From assembly GCF_003443875.1 (NCBI RefSeq), contig NZ_CP027482.1, forward strand, positions 682,001 through 746,000: DNA of 64,000 bases. Direction: 5' to 3'. Numbering within the stretch: the stretch's first letter is position 1; each line of letters starts with the position of its first letter. The notes under the pieces were generated by a model. That model was not told the DNA's origin. It worked only from the letters and a program-made list of their open reading frames with translations, and did not search any database. The DNA is from Aeromicrobium sp. A1-2 (lineage in GTDB: Bacteria > Actinomycetota > Actinomycetes > Propionibacteriales > Nocardioidaceae). Made by a program: the position numbers and the translations under genes. This document shows positions 44,683 to 52,861 of this stretch, in pieces.

Positions 44683-45639
44683 ATGCGCGACTTCTATCCC
44701 GAGCTCGAGCCCTTCGAATCCGGCCTGCTCGAGGTCGGTGATGGCCAGCAGATCCACTACGAGGTCTCCGGCAATCCCGACGGCAAGCCTGCCGTCTATC
44801 TCCATGGCGGTCCCGGCGCGGGATCCAGCCCGGACCAGCGGCGGGTCTTCGATCCAGCGGAGTACCGCATCGTGCTGTTCGACCAACGTGGTTGTGGCCG
44901 GAGCCTGCCGCACGCCAGTGCACCGGAAGCCGATCTGAGCGCCGTCACGACGTGGCACATCGTTGCGGACATCGAGGCGCTGCGCTCCCACCTCGGCATC
45001 GACACGTGGCTCGTGTGCGGCGGCTCGTGGGGCTCGGCCCTGGCTCTGGCGTATGCGGAGAAGCACCCCGAGAGAGTCAGCGAGCTGGTCCTTCGCGGTA
45101 TCTTCACGCTGCGCCACAGCGAGGTTGACTGGTTCTACGAGGGTGGGGCTGCCCACGTCTATCCAGACCTCTGGGAGGGGTTCGTCGAGCCTGTGCCCGA
45201 GGACCAGCGGGACCGGCTCGTCGAGGCGTACAGCCGCTTGCTCAACAACCCTGACCCTGCGGTGCACGTCCCTGCCGCCAAGGCGTGGTCGCGGTGGGAG
45301 TCCTCGACCGTCACTCTCCTGCAGGACGCGGCGATGATCGCGCAGTTCACCGAGGATGCGTTCGCGGTGGCCTTCGCGCGGATCGAGAACCACTTCTTCA
45401 TGAACGACGGGTGGTTCGGCGACGGCCAGCTCATCGCGGAGGCGGCGAGGCTCAAGGACATCCCCAGTGTCATCGTTCAGGGCCGCTACGACATGTGCAC
45501 CCCCGCGACGACGGCCTGGGACCTGCATCGGGCCTGGCCCGAGGCGGAGTTCCGGATGATCGCGGACGCCGGCCACTCCTTGAAGGAGCCCGGGATCCTC
45601 GATGCCGTCATCGAGGCTACGGATCGCTTCGCTCGGTGA
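44683..45639 (+). CDS. pip: Proline iminopeptidase
   Basis: A 318-aa alpha/beta hydrolase of peptidase family S33: oxyanion loop HGGPGAGSS, FDQRGCGRS, nucleophile elbow GGSWGS, then QGRYDMCTP and AGHS for the acid and His. All four are signature blocks of proline iminopeptidases, which release N-terminal proline from peptides in the cytoplasm. Length is standard. The first gene right of the sterol cluster; no KstR box, not obviously linked. Start ATG 44683 lacks a clear ribosome site. Confidence 0.9.
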   Translation: MRDFYPELEPFESGLLEVGDGQQIHYEVSGNPDGKPAVYLHGGPGAGSSPDQRRVFDPAEYRIVLFDQRGCGRSLPHASAPEADLSAVTTWHIVADIEALRSHLGIDTWLVCGGSWGSALALAYAEKHPERVSELVLRGIFTLRHSEVDWFYEGGAAHVYPDLWEGFVEPVPEDQRDRLVEAYSRLLNNPDPAVHVPAAKAWSRWESSTVTLLQDAAMIAQFTEDAFAVAFARIENHFFMNDGWFGDGQLIAEAARLKDIPSVIVQGRYDMCTPATTAWDLHRAWPEAEFRMIADAGHSLKEPGILDAVIEATDRFAR

Positions 45640-45652
45640 CGCGGTGTGATGC

Positions 45653-48088
45653 TCAGCGGGCGAGTGATCGCCGCAGATAGGGCGCGGTGATGCTGTCGGC
45701 GACCTCCAGCAGCCCTGCCGGGGTGGCCGAGGCGACGACGGTGCCCCCGAGATCGCCGCCGCCGGGTCCCAGCTCGATGACCCAGTCGGCCGCGGCGATG
45801 ATCTGCATGTCGTGCTCCACGATGATCACGGTGTCACCGGCATCGGTGAGCCGACCCAGCACGCGGACGAGGTCGCGGACGTTGACCGGGTGGAGCCCAC
45901 CGGTCGGCTCGTCCAGCACGAACACGGTGTTCTCACGACGCGGACGCTGGAGCTCTGTGGCGAGCTTGATCCGCTGGGCCTCACCGCCGGACAGCTCGGT
46001 CGCCGGCTGCCCGAGGGTCAGGTAGCCGAGTCCGACGTCCAGCAGCGTGGCCAGTGAGCGGTGTACCCCAGGAACCTCGGTGAAGAACGCCGAGGCCTCC
46101 TGCACCGTCATGGCAAGCACCTCACCGATGTCCCGTCCCCGGTAGTGGACCTCGAGCGTCTCGGGGTTGTAGCGCGAGCCGTGGCACGTGGGACAGGTCG
46201 AATAGCTCGTCGGTAGGAAGACGAGCTCGATCGCGATGAATCCCTCGCCCTCGCAGGTCGGGCAACGGCCCGCCTCGACGTTGAACGAGAATCGACCCGC
46301 CGCCCACCCGCGCTCGAGAGCATCCGGGGTGGCGGCGAAGAGTCGTCGCACCCCGTCGAACAGACCCGTGTAGGTCGCGAGGTTCGAGCGTGGAGAGCGA
46401 CCGATCGGTCGCTGATCGATCGAGATGATGCGCTGGGGATCGCCGATCGCCTCGCCCGGGGCCTCCAGTCGCTCGACGATCGCGGCCAGCAGGGAGGACT
46501 TGCCCGACCCCGAGACCCCCGTGATCGCGGTCATGACGCCGCTGGGCAGGCGGATGCTGACGTCCTGCAGGTTGTGCAGGGACAGGTGGTCGATCGTGTT
46601 CCAGTCGGTGGGCTGTCGGGCGGCCAGCGTCGGAGCCGCGGTCCGGCTGAACATGAACTCGGCAGTCGCCGAGTCCTCGACATCGGCCAGCCCCTCAGGG
46701 GGTCCGCTGTGCACGACGTGACCGCCGAGGACGCCGGCGCTGGGGCCGACGTCGACGACCCAGTCGGCGTTCCGGGCGATCGACAGGTCGTGCTCGACGA
46801 CGAACAGCGAGTTGCCGGCAGCCACCAGCTCACGCAGCGCGGCGTACAGCGCCTCGGAGTCGGCCGGGTGCAGGCCCGCGGACGGCTCGTCCAGGACATA
46901 GAGGACGCCGAACAGCCCCGCGCGCAGCTGACCGGCCAGGCGCACGCGCTGCAGCTCGCCGGGGGAGAGGGCAGTGCTGCTGCGATCCATCGACAGGTAG
47001 CCGAGTCCGAGTCCGATGATCGCCTCGACCCGGGCGCTGAAGTCCTTGACGAGCGACCGGGCGGCCGACGAGGCAGCAGCGCCGTGGCGGCCAGTGCCGC
47101 GTGCCTGCTCCTCCAACCCGGTGTCGAGCAGGGCGCACACCTCCGACAGCGGCTTCGCCGCCATCGCTGCGATGTCGACCCCGGCGAACGTGACCGCGAG
47201 GGCCGCCGGTCGCAGCCTCCTGCCATGACACGTCGGGCAGGGCCCATCGGCGATGAAGGCCTCGAGCTTCTCGCGCTGTGTGGGCGACTGGGTCTTGGCC
47301 AGGTTGCGCAGCAGGTACTTCTGGGCCGATGACCAGTGACCGTGGTAGGCGCTCGCCTCGCCCTGCTTGTTGCCCTGGAGGAGCATCCGGGGCTCCTCGT
47401 CGGTGAAGAGCAGCCAGTTGCGATCGGCCTGGGGAATCGTGTGCCACGGGGCGTGGATGTCGATCCCGAGCTTGGTGACCATGCGTCGAACGTTGAGTCC
47501 CACCCATGCCTTGTTCGCCCAGACGCCGATCGCCCCGTCATCGATCGACCGGGTCGGGTCAGGCACGAGCAGCGCCTCCGTGGTGCTGCGCGCGACCCCG
47601 CTCCCATGGCACGTGGGACAGGCGCCGACGGCGGTGTTGGGCGAGAACGCCGCCGCGGGGAGGTGCTCTGCTCCGTCGAGATAGGTCCCGGCCCGGCTGA
47701 ACAGGAGCCGGAGGACGTCCGACAAGGAGCTCAGAGTTCCCAGGGTCGACCGGGAGCTCGCGGCGCCGCGCGCCTGCTGGAGCGCTACGGCCGGAGGAAG
47801 CCCGTCGAGGGTGTCGATGGCGGGAGCGCCGACCTGTGACAGGAGCCGGCGGGCGTAGGGCGCCACCGACTCGAAGTAGCGGCGCTGAGACTCCGCAAAG
47901 ACCGTACCGAACGCCAGCGAGGACTTGCCGGACCCTGAAACGCCGGTGAAGACCACGAAGGAGTCGCGGGGGAGATCGACATCGACGTTCTGCAGGTTGT
48001 GCTCGCGCGCTCCACGGACCCGGATCCAGCCGGAGGAACCCTCTGGAAGGGGCGTTCCGTGCAGGTCGATCTCGGGGTGCTTGAGCAT
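45653..48088 (-). CDS. UvrA-like ABC ATPase (short UvrA paralogue)
   Basis: An 811-aa UvrA-family protein with two ABC ATPase halves, each with Walker A (GVSGSGKSSLAFGT near 49; GVSGSGKSSLLA in the second half), SPGELQRVRLA and LSGGEAQRIKLA signatures, and zinc-finger CPTC repeats. Real UvrA is about 940-970 aa; the missing stretch matches loss of the UvrB-binding region, typical of UvrA2/drug-resistance paralogues. It may protect DNA or ribosome-type targets; the repair role is uncertain. It starts 24 bp after the aminotransferase gene and so may belong to the same operon. Confidence 0.83.
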   Translation of the reverse strand: MLKHPEIDLHGTPLPEGSSGWIRVRGAREHNLQNVDVDLPRDSFVVFTGVSGSGKSSLAFGTVFAESQRRYFESVAPYARRLLSQVGAPAIDTLDGLPPAVALQQARGAASSRSTLGTLSSLSDVLRLLFSRAGTYLDGAEHLPAAAFSPNTAVGACPTCHGSGVARSTTEALLVPDPTRSIDDGAIGVWANKAWVGLNVRRMVTKLGIDIHAPWHTIPQADRNWLLFTDEEPRMLLQGNKQGEASAYHGHWSSAQKYLLRNLAKTQSPTQREKLEAFIADGPCPTCHGRRLRPAALAVTFAGVDIAAMAAKPLSEVCALLDTGLEEQARGTGRHGAAASSAARSLVKDFSARVEAIIGLGLGYLSMDRSSTALSPGELQRVRLAGQLRAGLFGVLYVLDEPSAGLHPADSEALYAALRELVAAGNSLFVVEHDLSIARNADWVVDVGPSAGVLGGHVVHSGPPEGLADVEDSATAEFMFSRTAAPTLAARQPTDWNTIDHLSLHNLQDVSIRLPSGVMTAITGVSGSGKSSLLAAIVERLEAPGEAIGDPQRIISIDQRPIGRSPRSNLATYTGLFDGVRRLFAATPDALERGWAAGRFSFNVEAGRCPTCEGEGFIAIELVFLPTSYSTCPTCHGSRYNPETLEVHYRGRDIGEVLAMTVQEASAFFTEVPGVHRSLATLLDVGLGYLTLGQPATELSGGEAQRIKLATELQRPRRENTVFVLDEPTGGLHPVNVRDLVRVLGRLTDAGDTVIIVEHDMQIIAAADWVIELGPGGGDLGGTVVASATPAGLLEVADSITAPYLRRSLAR

Positions 48089-48112
48089 CCCGCCAACGTA
48101 GCCGGAGCCCGC

Positions 48113-49846
48113 CTATCCCGCGCTTCGGCGGCTGGTCGGGCGGATGCAGACGTCAGGCAGCTCGAACCAGCGGATGTGCTCGAAGTCGCGAGACACGAGG
48201 TCGCCGGACCCATCGAGGGCGGGAGGCTCCTGCTCGGCAAGCAGACGGACGCCTTCAGCGAGGTGCTCTGCCAACATCGACTCGGGCGAGGTCGGCGGCT
48301 GGGCCGGGTGCTGCATCTGCCCCTCGGGTCCGTAGCTGATCTGGTCGAGCCGCAGCGGCGGCTCCACGAGCCCGCGGCGATGGAGCCAGATGCCGGTCGC
48401 CGGATCGAACAGGTACTCGCCGAGCATGCGCCACCCGTCGCGAGCGACCAGCGCGACGGCCTCGCTGATGTAGTCGAAGACCGCCTCGGAGATGAAGTAG
48501 TTGAAGTTGATCCGGACCCAGCCGGGCTTGATCCCCTCGCACCCCCTGGTGATCTCCCGCTCGAACTCGCGGGACCGCTCGAGCTCGATGCCGAGCAGCC
48601 GGTGGCCGTACGGGCCGGCGCACGAGCACCCGCCCCGGGACTGGATGCCGAACAGGTCGTTGAGTAGGGCAACTACGAAGTTGTGGTGCAGGAACTTCCC
48701 ACTCGGTGCGCGGATCACGAACGAGACGATCGAAAGTCGCTCCGCGTCGAGGTTTCCGAGGATCTCGATGGTGGGCTCGTCCGCCCAACGGTCCAGAGCG
48801 CGCCGCAGGAAACGCTCCTCGGTCTCGCGGATCACCTCGATGCCGACGGCCTGCTTGAGCTGGAAGACCAGGCCGGCCCGGATCGACTCGACGATCGCGG
48901 GCGTACCACCTTCCTCGCGCTGGGCCGCGTCCGTCAGGTAGCGGTGCTCGTCCGGATTGACGTAGGTGACGGTTCCGCCGCCGGGGACATCCGGAACCCG
49001 GTTGGTCAGCAGGTCACGTCGCACCACCAGTACCCCTGGGGTGCTCGGCCCGCCGATGAACTTGTGCGGGCTGAGGAAGATCGCGTCCTTGTAGCAGTCG
49101 AGATCGTCCGCGTCGGGACCGTTCATCTCGATCTCGACGTACGGTGCCGCGGCGGCGAAGTCCCAGAAGGACAAGGCGCCGTGACGATGGAGCAGCGACG
49201 AGATCGCGGCCGTGTCGCTGATGATTCCCGTGACGTTGCTCGCGGCCGAGAAGCTGCCGATCTTCAGGGGGCGGTCGGCGTGCGCGATGAGCTCCGCCTC
49301 GAGCTGGGCCAGATCGATGTGCCCGTCGCCATCTGCCGGGATCGAGACGACGTCGGCGATCGACTCGCGCCATGGCAGCTCGTTGGAGTGGTGCTCGAAG
49401 GGGCCGAGGAAGACGACCGGTCGCTCAGCGGCCGGAATGGCGTCGCTGAGGTGGTAGCGGTCCTCGAGCACCGAGGGGATGCGCAGGCCGAGAATGCCGA
49501 TCAGCTTGTCGATCGCTCCGGTGCATCCTGAGCCGGCGAAGATCACCACGGTGCTGTCGTCTGCGCCGACGGCATCATGGATGATCTGGCGTGCGTCCGA
49601 CCGCAACCGGGTGGTCTGCAACCCGGTGCCGCTGGACTCGGTGTGCGTGTTGGCATAGCTGGGAAGCACCTGCTGACGGATGAAGTCCTCGATGAACCCC
49701 AGCGCCCGCCCCGAAGCGGTGTAGTCGGCATAGGTGACTCGCCTGGGTCCGAACGGACCGATCATCACGTGATCGTCGCCGACCACCGATGCGCGGATGC
49801 GGCGCAGCAGCGGTGAGTCACCGGGACGTTCGGAGTCGTCCTTCAT
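48113..49846 (-). CDS. Class V aminotransferase-fold PLP enzyme
   Basis: A 577-aa PLP-dependent enzyme of the class V/cysteine-desulfurase-like group. PLP contacts: GSGCTGAIDKL (106-115), Asp229 (WDFAA) and the Schiff-base Lys262 in SPHKFIGG. RGGCSCAGPYGH carries a pair of cysteines near the desulfurase active-site loop. It is about 150-180 residues longer than NifS/SufS, with a C-terminal extension. It lies 10 bp after the DUF2892 gene, in an operon with a sulfide:quinone-reductase-like gene, so a persulfide or sulfur-amino-acid reaction is plausible. Exact reaction unknown. Confidence 0.78.
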   Translation of the reverse strand: MKDDSERPGDSPLLRRIRASVVGDDHVMIGPFGPRRVTYADYTASGRALGFIEDFIRQQVLPSYANTHTESSGTGLQTTRLRSDARQIIHDAVGADDSTVVIFAGSGCTGAIDKLIGILGLRIPSVLEDRYHLSDAIPAAERPVVFLGPFEHHSNELPWRESIADVVSIPADGDGHIDLAQLEAELIAHADRPLKIGSFSAASNVTGIISDTAAISSLLHRHGALSFWDFAAAAPYVEIEMNGPDADDLDCYKDAIFLSPHKFIGGPSTPGVLVVRRDLLTNRVPDVPGGGTVTYVNPDEHRYLTDAAQREEGGTPAIVESIRAGLVFQLKQAVGIEVIRETEERFLRRALDRWADEPTIEILGNLDAERLSIVSFVIRAPSGKFLHHNFVVALLNDLFGIQSRGGCSCAGPYGHRLLGIELERSREFEREITRGCEGIKPGWVRINFNYFISEAVFDYISEAVALVARDGWRMLGEYLFDPATGIWLHRRGLVEPPLRLDQISYGPEGQMQHPAQPPTSPESMLAEHLAEGVRLLAEQEPPALDGSGDLVSRDFEHIRWFELPDVCIRPTSRRSAG

Positions 49847-49856
49847 GGCCTGCTCA

Positions 49857-50105
49857 TCAGGTTGAGGCGTTCGTCTCGGTCGATCCTCGGGGGGAGAATG
49901 CGCAGCCAGGAGCGACGCCGAGCTTGGCGAAGACCATCGCGGCCGGGCAGACCCCCGTCACGCTGGATTGCAGGACGTTGAGTCCCACGAAGCCGAGCAG
50001 GAGCAACCACCAGGTCGAGACGAGCGCCGTGAGCAGCACACCGATCAGGATCATGATGCCAGCGAAGGCAAGGACGGCACGGTCGAGGTTCAGTGATTCA
50101 GGCAT
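49857..50105 (-). CDS. DUF2892 (YgaP-like) membrane protein
   Basis: An 82-aa protein with two hydrophobic segments (about 8-27 and 31-44) and TGVCPAAMVFAKLGV, the DUF2892 signature with one Cys. Such proteins form the membrane part of YgaP rhodanese-like proteins and often accompany sulfide- or persulfide-handling genes. ATG 50105 overlaps the AhpD-like gene's stop by 8 bp. Confidence 0.85.
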   Translation of the reverse strand: MPESLNLDRAVLAFAGIMILIGVLLTALVSTWWLLLLGFVGLNVLQSSVTGVCPAAMVFAKLGVAPGCAFSPRGSTETNAST

Positions 50106-50493
50106 GGGTGCTCTCTTCCTGGGTGGGCGCGGCGGCGTCGGCGAACTCGCAGAACGCGTCGTAGGCGCGCGGACCGTAGATCGTCGCGGGACCGCCGTTC
50201 ATCAGGAACGTGACGCCGATGGCCTCGGCCGCCTCCTGCCGGGTGGCGCCGGCGCGGACCGCGGCCTGAGTGTGTGAGGCAATGCAGCCGTCGCAGCTCT
50301 CGACGACGCCGATCGCGACGGCGATCAGCTCCTTGGTCTTGACGTCGAGGGCACCGGGAGCAAACGACGCCTTGTGCAGCTCGCCAAAGCCCTGGTAGAC
50401 GTCGGGGATCGCCCGGCGAAGAGCCCGGTGCAGAGGGGAGAGGTCGTCGAGGACGTCCTTCCCGTGCCCGGCCGTGTGGGTCGTGGGTGTCAT
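50098..50493 (-). CDS. AhpD-like/carboxymuconolactone decarboxylase family protein
   Basis: A 131-aa CMD/AhpD-fold protein with the redox motif Cys67-x2-Cys70-x3-His74 (SCDGCIASHTQ). Proteins of this type reduce peroxides or disulfides. It fits a thiol/persulfide role beside the SQR-like gene. Start ATG 50493 follows AAAGGAACCCC. Separated from the 62-aa gene by 53 bp. Confidence 0.85.
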   Translation of the reverse strand: MTPTTHTAGHGKDVLDDLSPLHRALRRAIPDVYQGFGELHKASFAPGALDVKTKELIAVAIGVVESCDGCIASHTQAAVRAGATRQEAAEAIGVTFLMNGGPATIYGPRAYDAFCEFADAAAPTQEESTHA

Positions 50494-50546
50494 GGGGTTC
50501 CTTTCGTGGTGCCTGGCGAGGAGGACGCCCGGTGGTGCTCGGACGA

Positions 50547-50735
50547 CTAGCGGTGCCCCTTGGAGGCCATCCGGAGGATGCGCAGGTTGAAGGCGATGAA
50601 CCGGGTCAGCTGGAACACGACGCTGTTGCGTCGCCGCAGGGTGGCTGCGGTGGGCAGCGGCGCCCCGCTCAGGTCGGCGACGGGCTGGTTGTCGTCGGTG
50701 GGGGCGGGCTCGGACGAGGAACTGGTGGGGGTCAT
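50547..50735 (-). CDS. Small protein, 62 aa, unknown
   Basis: A short open frame just after the SQR-like gene (5-bp gap). The first half (MTPTSSSSEPAPTDDNQP) is Ser/Pro-rich, the second is basic and amphipathic (TLRRRNSVVFQLTRFIAFNLRILRMASKGHR). Tight packing in the operon, codon style and strand match the neighbours and support a real gene. No domain recognised; possible membrane-surface helix. Confidence 0.6.
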   Translation of the reverse strand: MTPTSSSSEPAPTDDNQPVADLSGAPLPTAATLRRRNSVVFQLTRFIAFNLRILRMASKGHR

Positions 50736-50740
50736 GTCGA

Positions 50741-52195
50741 TCACTCCGGGATGAGGTGCCAGCCGAAGCGGGCCTTGGCCTTGTGGATGAACAGGTAGTG
50801 CAGGGCGAGCTTGACCCAGTGACCACTGAGCCCGATCTCCCCGCGGGTGTCGCGCAGGTCGCGACCGGTGGTGAACCGTGCGTAGTCCGGCACGACGGGC
50901 ATCATCGTCATGGCGGCGGCCGAGCCGTTCCGCATGCCGGCGCCGGCCGAGGCGACGCACGCGGCGCCCATGTGTGCCATCGAGGCGGTGTGCGCGGGTG
51001 CGCGGGCGCCGTGCTTGATCCGGTCGACGATGGTCAGGGCCGCGGTCTTTCCCATGACCCCTGACGGCATGCCGGTGCGGGGCGGGGCCGGCGCGATGAC
51101 CGTGCCGTTCAGGCTCTTGCGCGGGCGGGAGATCTGGTGCGGGGGGGCGAAGGCGATGCCGACCGCGAAGATGTTGTCGTGGCCCGGGGCCAGGTAGGTC
51201 TCCGGCCAGTCCTCGGCACGCCAGTCCTCGTACGGCTTGGGCGTGTAGTCGGCGTCGACCTTCATGAACCCGCTGGGGGCGAACATGGTGTCGGTGATGT
51301 CGGCACCGGAGCGGTCGTAGGCGGCCAGAGGTACGCCCCCGAAGGGCGGCAGCAGCATCGCGAAGTCGAAGCCCAGGCTGTGGTGCTCGCCGTCGAGGGT
51401 CTCGTAGTGCACGACTCCGGCTTCGACCCGCTCGACATGTGCGCCGAGGATCGGCTCGACGTCGCGCTCGCGGAACAGCGAGGCGGTCCACAGCTCGCTC
51501 GAGGTCTGGAACCCGTTCTCCTCGAACGTCATCCCGTCGACGCCGAAGTCGCCAAGTGCGGCCTCGTTCGTCAGGTAGACCAGCCGCGCGAGGTCGCGTA
51601 CGCCCGCCTGACGCAGCTCGTGGTCGACGTTGAACACGTACTCGAACGCCGCTCCCTCGCACGTGCAGGTGCCGTGGCCCATGCCGACCACGAGCGTCTG
51701 TGGGGTGCCGCCCTGCATCAGCTCGATCGACTCGCGCAACGCTGCAGCAGCCTCGATGGCGTGATCGGCCGTGCACACCGACACGGTGTGACCGTCAGGT
51801 CCGAGACCCTCGGTCGCGCCGAACTTCAACTGAGGGCCGGTCGCATTGATCAGGTAGTCGTAGCGGATCCGCTCCTCCCGACCTGCCGTCGCGCGACTGG
51901 TGTGAACGACGTCGACAGCGCCGCGTGGATCGGTCTGGTCGCCGTCCGGTCGAATTGCGATGGCCTTGGCCTGCCGGAACTCGATGCCCTTGCGTGCGTA
52001 GACCGGCGCGAGTGGAAAGACGACCTGCTTCTTGGACATCCGGCCGACGCCGACCCAGATGTTCGACGGGATCCAGTTCCACTGCGAGTTCGGCGACACG
52101 ACCGTGACGGTGTCGTCCTTCCCCAGCAGCCGATTGAGGTGAAGCGCTGCGGTGTGTCCGGACACTCCTGCTCCGAGGACGACGATGTCGGCCAT
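50741..52195 (-). CDS. Sulfide:quinone-oxidoreductase-like flavoprotein
   Basis: A 484-aa FAD-dependent pyridine nucleotide-disulfide-type protein. FAD loop IVVLGAGVSGHTAALHL (4-20); Cys141 (SVCTADHA) and Cys177/Cys179 (GTCTCEGAAFEYVFN) lie where SQR has its first two redox cysteines. I could not find a clear third SQR cysteine, so the reaction may differ. SQR oxidises sulfide to persulfide and gives electrons to quinone at the membrane. I preferred ATG 52195 to the adjacent upstream ATG because GGAG is then 5-6 bases away. It heads the minus-strand operon and has a CsoR/CstR-type palindrome 40 bp upstream. Confidence 0.8.
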   Translation of the reverse strand: MADIVVLGAGVSGHTAALHLNRLLGKDDTVTVVSPNSQWNWIPSNIWVGVGRMSKKQVVFPLAPVYARKGIEFRQAKAIAIRPDGDQTDPRGAVDVVHTSRATAGREERIRYDYLINATGPQLKFGATEGLGPDGHTVSVCTADHAIEAAAALRESIELMQGGTPQTLVVGMGHGTCTCEGAAFEYVFNVDHELRQAGVRDLARLVYLTNEAALGDFGVDGMTFEENGFQTSSELWTASLFRERDVEPILGAHVERVEAGVVHYETLDGEHHSLGFDFAMLLPPFGGVPLAAYDRSGADITDTMFAPSGFMKVDADYTPKPYEDWRAEDWPETYLAPGHDNIFAVGIAFAPPHQISRPRKSLNGTVIAPAPPRTGMPSGVMGKTAALTIVDRIKHGARAPAHTASMAHMGAACVASAGAGMRNGSAAAMTMMPVVPDYARFTTGRDLRDTRGEIGLSGHWVKLALHYLFIHKAKARFGWHLIPE

Positions 52196-52234
52196 CATGA
52201 CTCCCTTTCGTGCTTGTCTGGTGATGATTTTCAC

Positions 52235-52252
52235 GATACCCATGGGGGTATC
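52235..52252. promoter_or_regulatory. CsoR/CstR-type operator
   Basis: GATACCC-ATGG-GGGTATC is a palindrome with 7-bp arms, matching the ATACCCnnnnGGGTAT style of CsoR-family operators. CsoR senses copper; its paralogue CstR senses persulfide and controls SQR genes. Its location before the SQR-like gene favours the CstR reading. No regulator of this family is in the window. Confidence 0.65.
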
Positions 52253-52261
52253 TACGCACTA

Positions 52262-52298
52262 GGGACTTCGGTCCCTCGTTCGAGGGGGCTGAGGCCCT
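52262..52298. promoter_or_regulatory. Two DosR/DevR-like boxes upstream of hpf
   Basis: Box 1 GGGACTTCGGTCCC (52262-52275) is a perfect 6-bp-arm palindrome in the GGGACTnnnGTCCC style of DosR boxes. Box 2 GGGGCTGAGGCCCT (52285-52298) is a weaker copy. Centres are 23 bp apart, as is common for tandem DosR sites. They sit 64-100 bp before the hpf ATG. Box 1 could also fold as a UUCG-loop hairpin, but a terminator between divergent genes is less likely. Confidence 0.5.
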
Positions 52299-52361
52299 GT
52301 CGCGGGGGCGGGACGATCGACAGACTCGTGGGTGCACACACATCTCGCGAAGGAGCCCCAC

Positions 52362-52706
52362 ATGCAGATTCAGGTCAACACCGACAACAACGTCGACTCC
52401 GGCGATCAGCTCACCAAGCTCGTCGAGGACGGGATCGAGATGGCCCTGGGTCCCCAGTCGATGCGCATCACGCGGGTGGACGTCCACTTCGGCGACGAGA
52501 GCGCAGGCCGCGCGACAGAGGCGGACATGAAGTGCATGATCGAGGTTCGTCCTGCCAGCCACGAGCCGGTCGTCGTGACCGACCACGCGTCGACGACCGA
52601 GGAGGCGTTCCACGGGGCCGTCGACAAGATGCAGCACCTGCTGGCAAGCCTGTTCGGCAAGCTTGACGACCGGCACCCCGGCCAGCCCTCCGGCAAGCGC
52701 TCGTAG
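52362..52706 (+). CDS. hpf: Ribosome hibernation-promoting factor family protein
   Basis: A 114-aa HPF/RaiA (S30AE) fold protein: MQIQVNTDNNVDSGDQLTKLVEDGIE, then VDVHFGDESAGRATEADMKCMIEVRP. Short form without the long C-terminal dimerisation domain. It binds the 30S subunit in resting cells. A good ribosome site (AAGGAG) precedes ATG 52362. In M. tuberculosis an HPF-like gene (Rv0079) belongs to the DosR dormancy regulon, which fits the two upstream boxes. Confidence 0.75.
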   Translation: MQIQVNTDNNVDSGDQLTKLVEDGIEMALGPQSMRITRVDVHFGDESAGRATEADMKCMIEVRPASHEPVVVTDHASTTEEAFHGAVDKMQHLLASLFGKLDDRHPGQPSGKRS

Positions 52707-52801
52707 GCGAGTCCAGCCGGCGCTGGTCCAAGGATCGATCCCGTCGGTTCGCCCGGGGCCGGTCGGGGCGGGTCGGGCGGGATCGTCACGTCATCGAAAT
52801 G

Positions 52802-52817
52802 AACATGAATTCATGTT
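52802..52817. promoter_or_regulatory. Perfect 16-bp palindrome before crotonase gene
   Basis: AACATGAATTCATGTT is self-complementary over all 16 bases, 44 bp before the ATG at 52862. The AACATGAAT half also occurs at the edge of the shared operators at 54.65 and 58.8 kb, but the ACGTC core of those sites is missing. It may be a variant operator of the same regulator or a different one. Confidence 0.5.
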
Positions 52818-52861
52818 AAGGTCACGTGATTCCGGCCCCCGTTGGACACGAGAGGTGTGAC

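Noticed and set aside
52261..52276. AGGGAC-TTCG-GTCCCT read as a terminator
   Set aside because: It lies between divergent promoters where no transcript should end; a DosR-like box fits better, though not proven.
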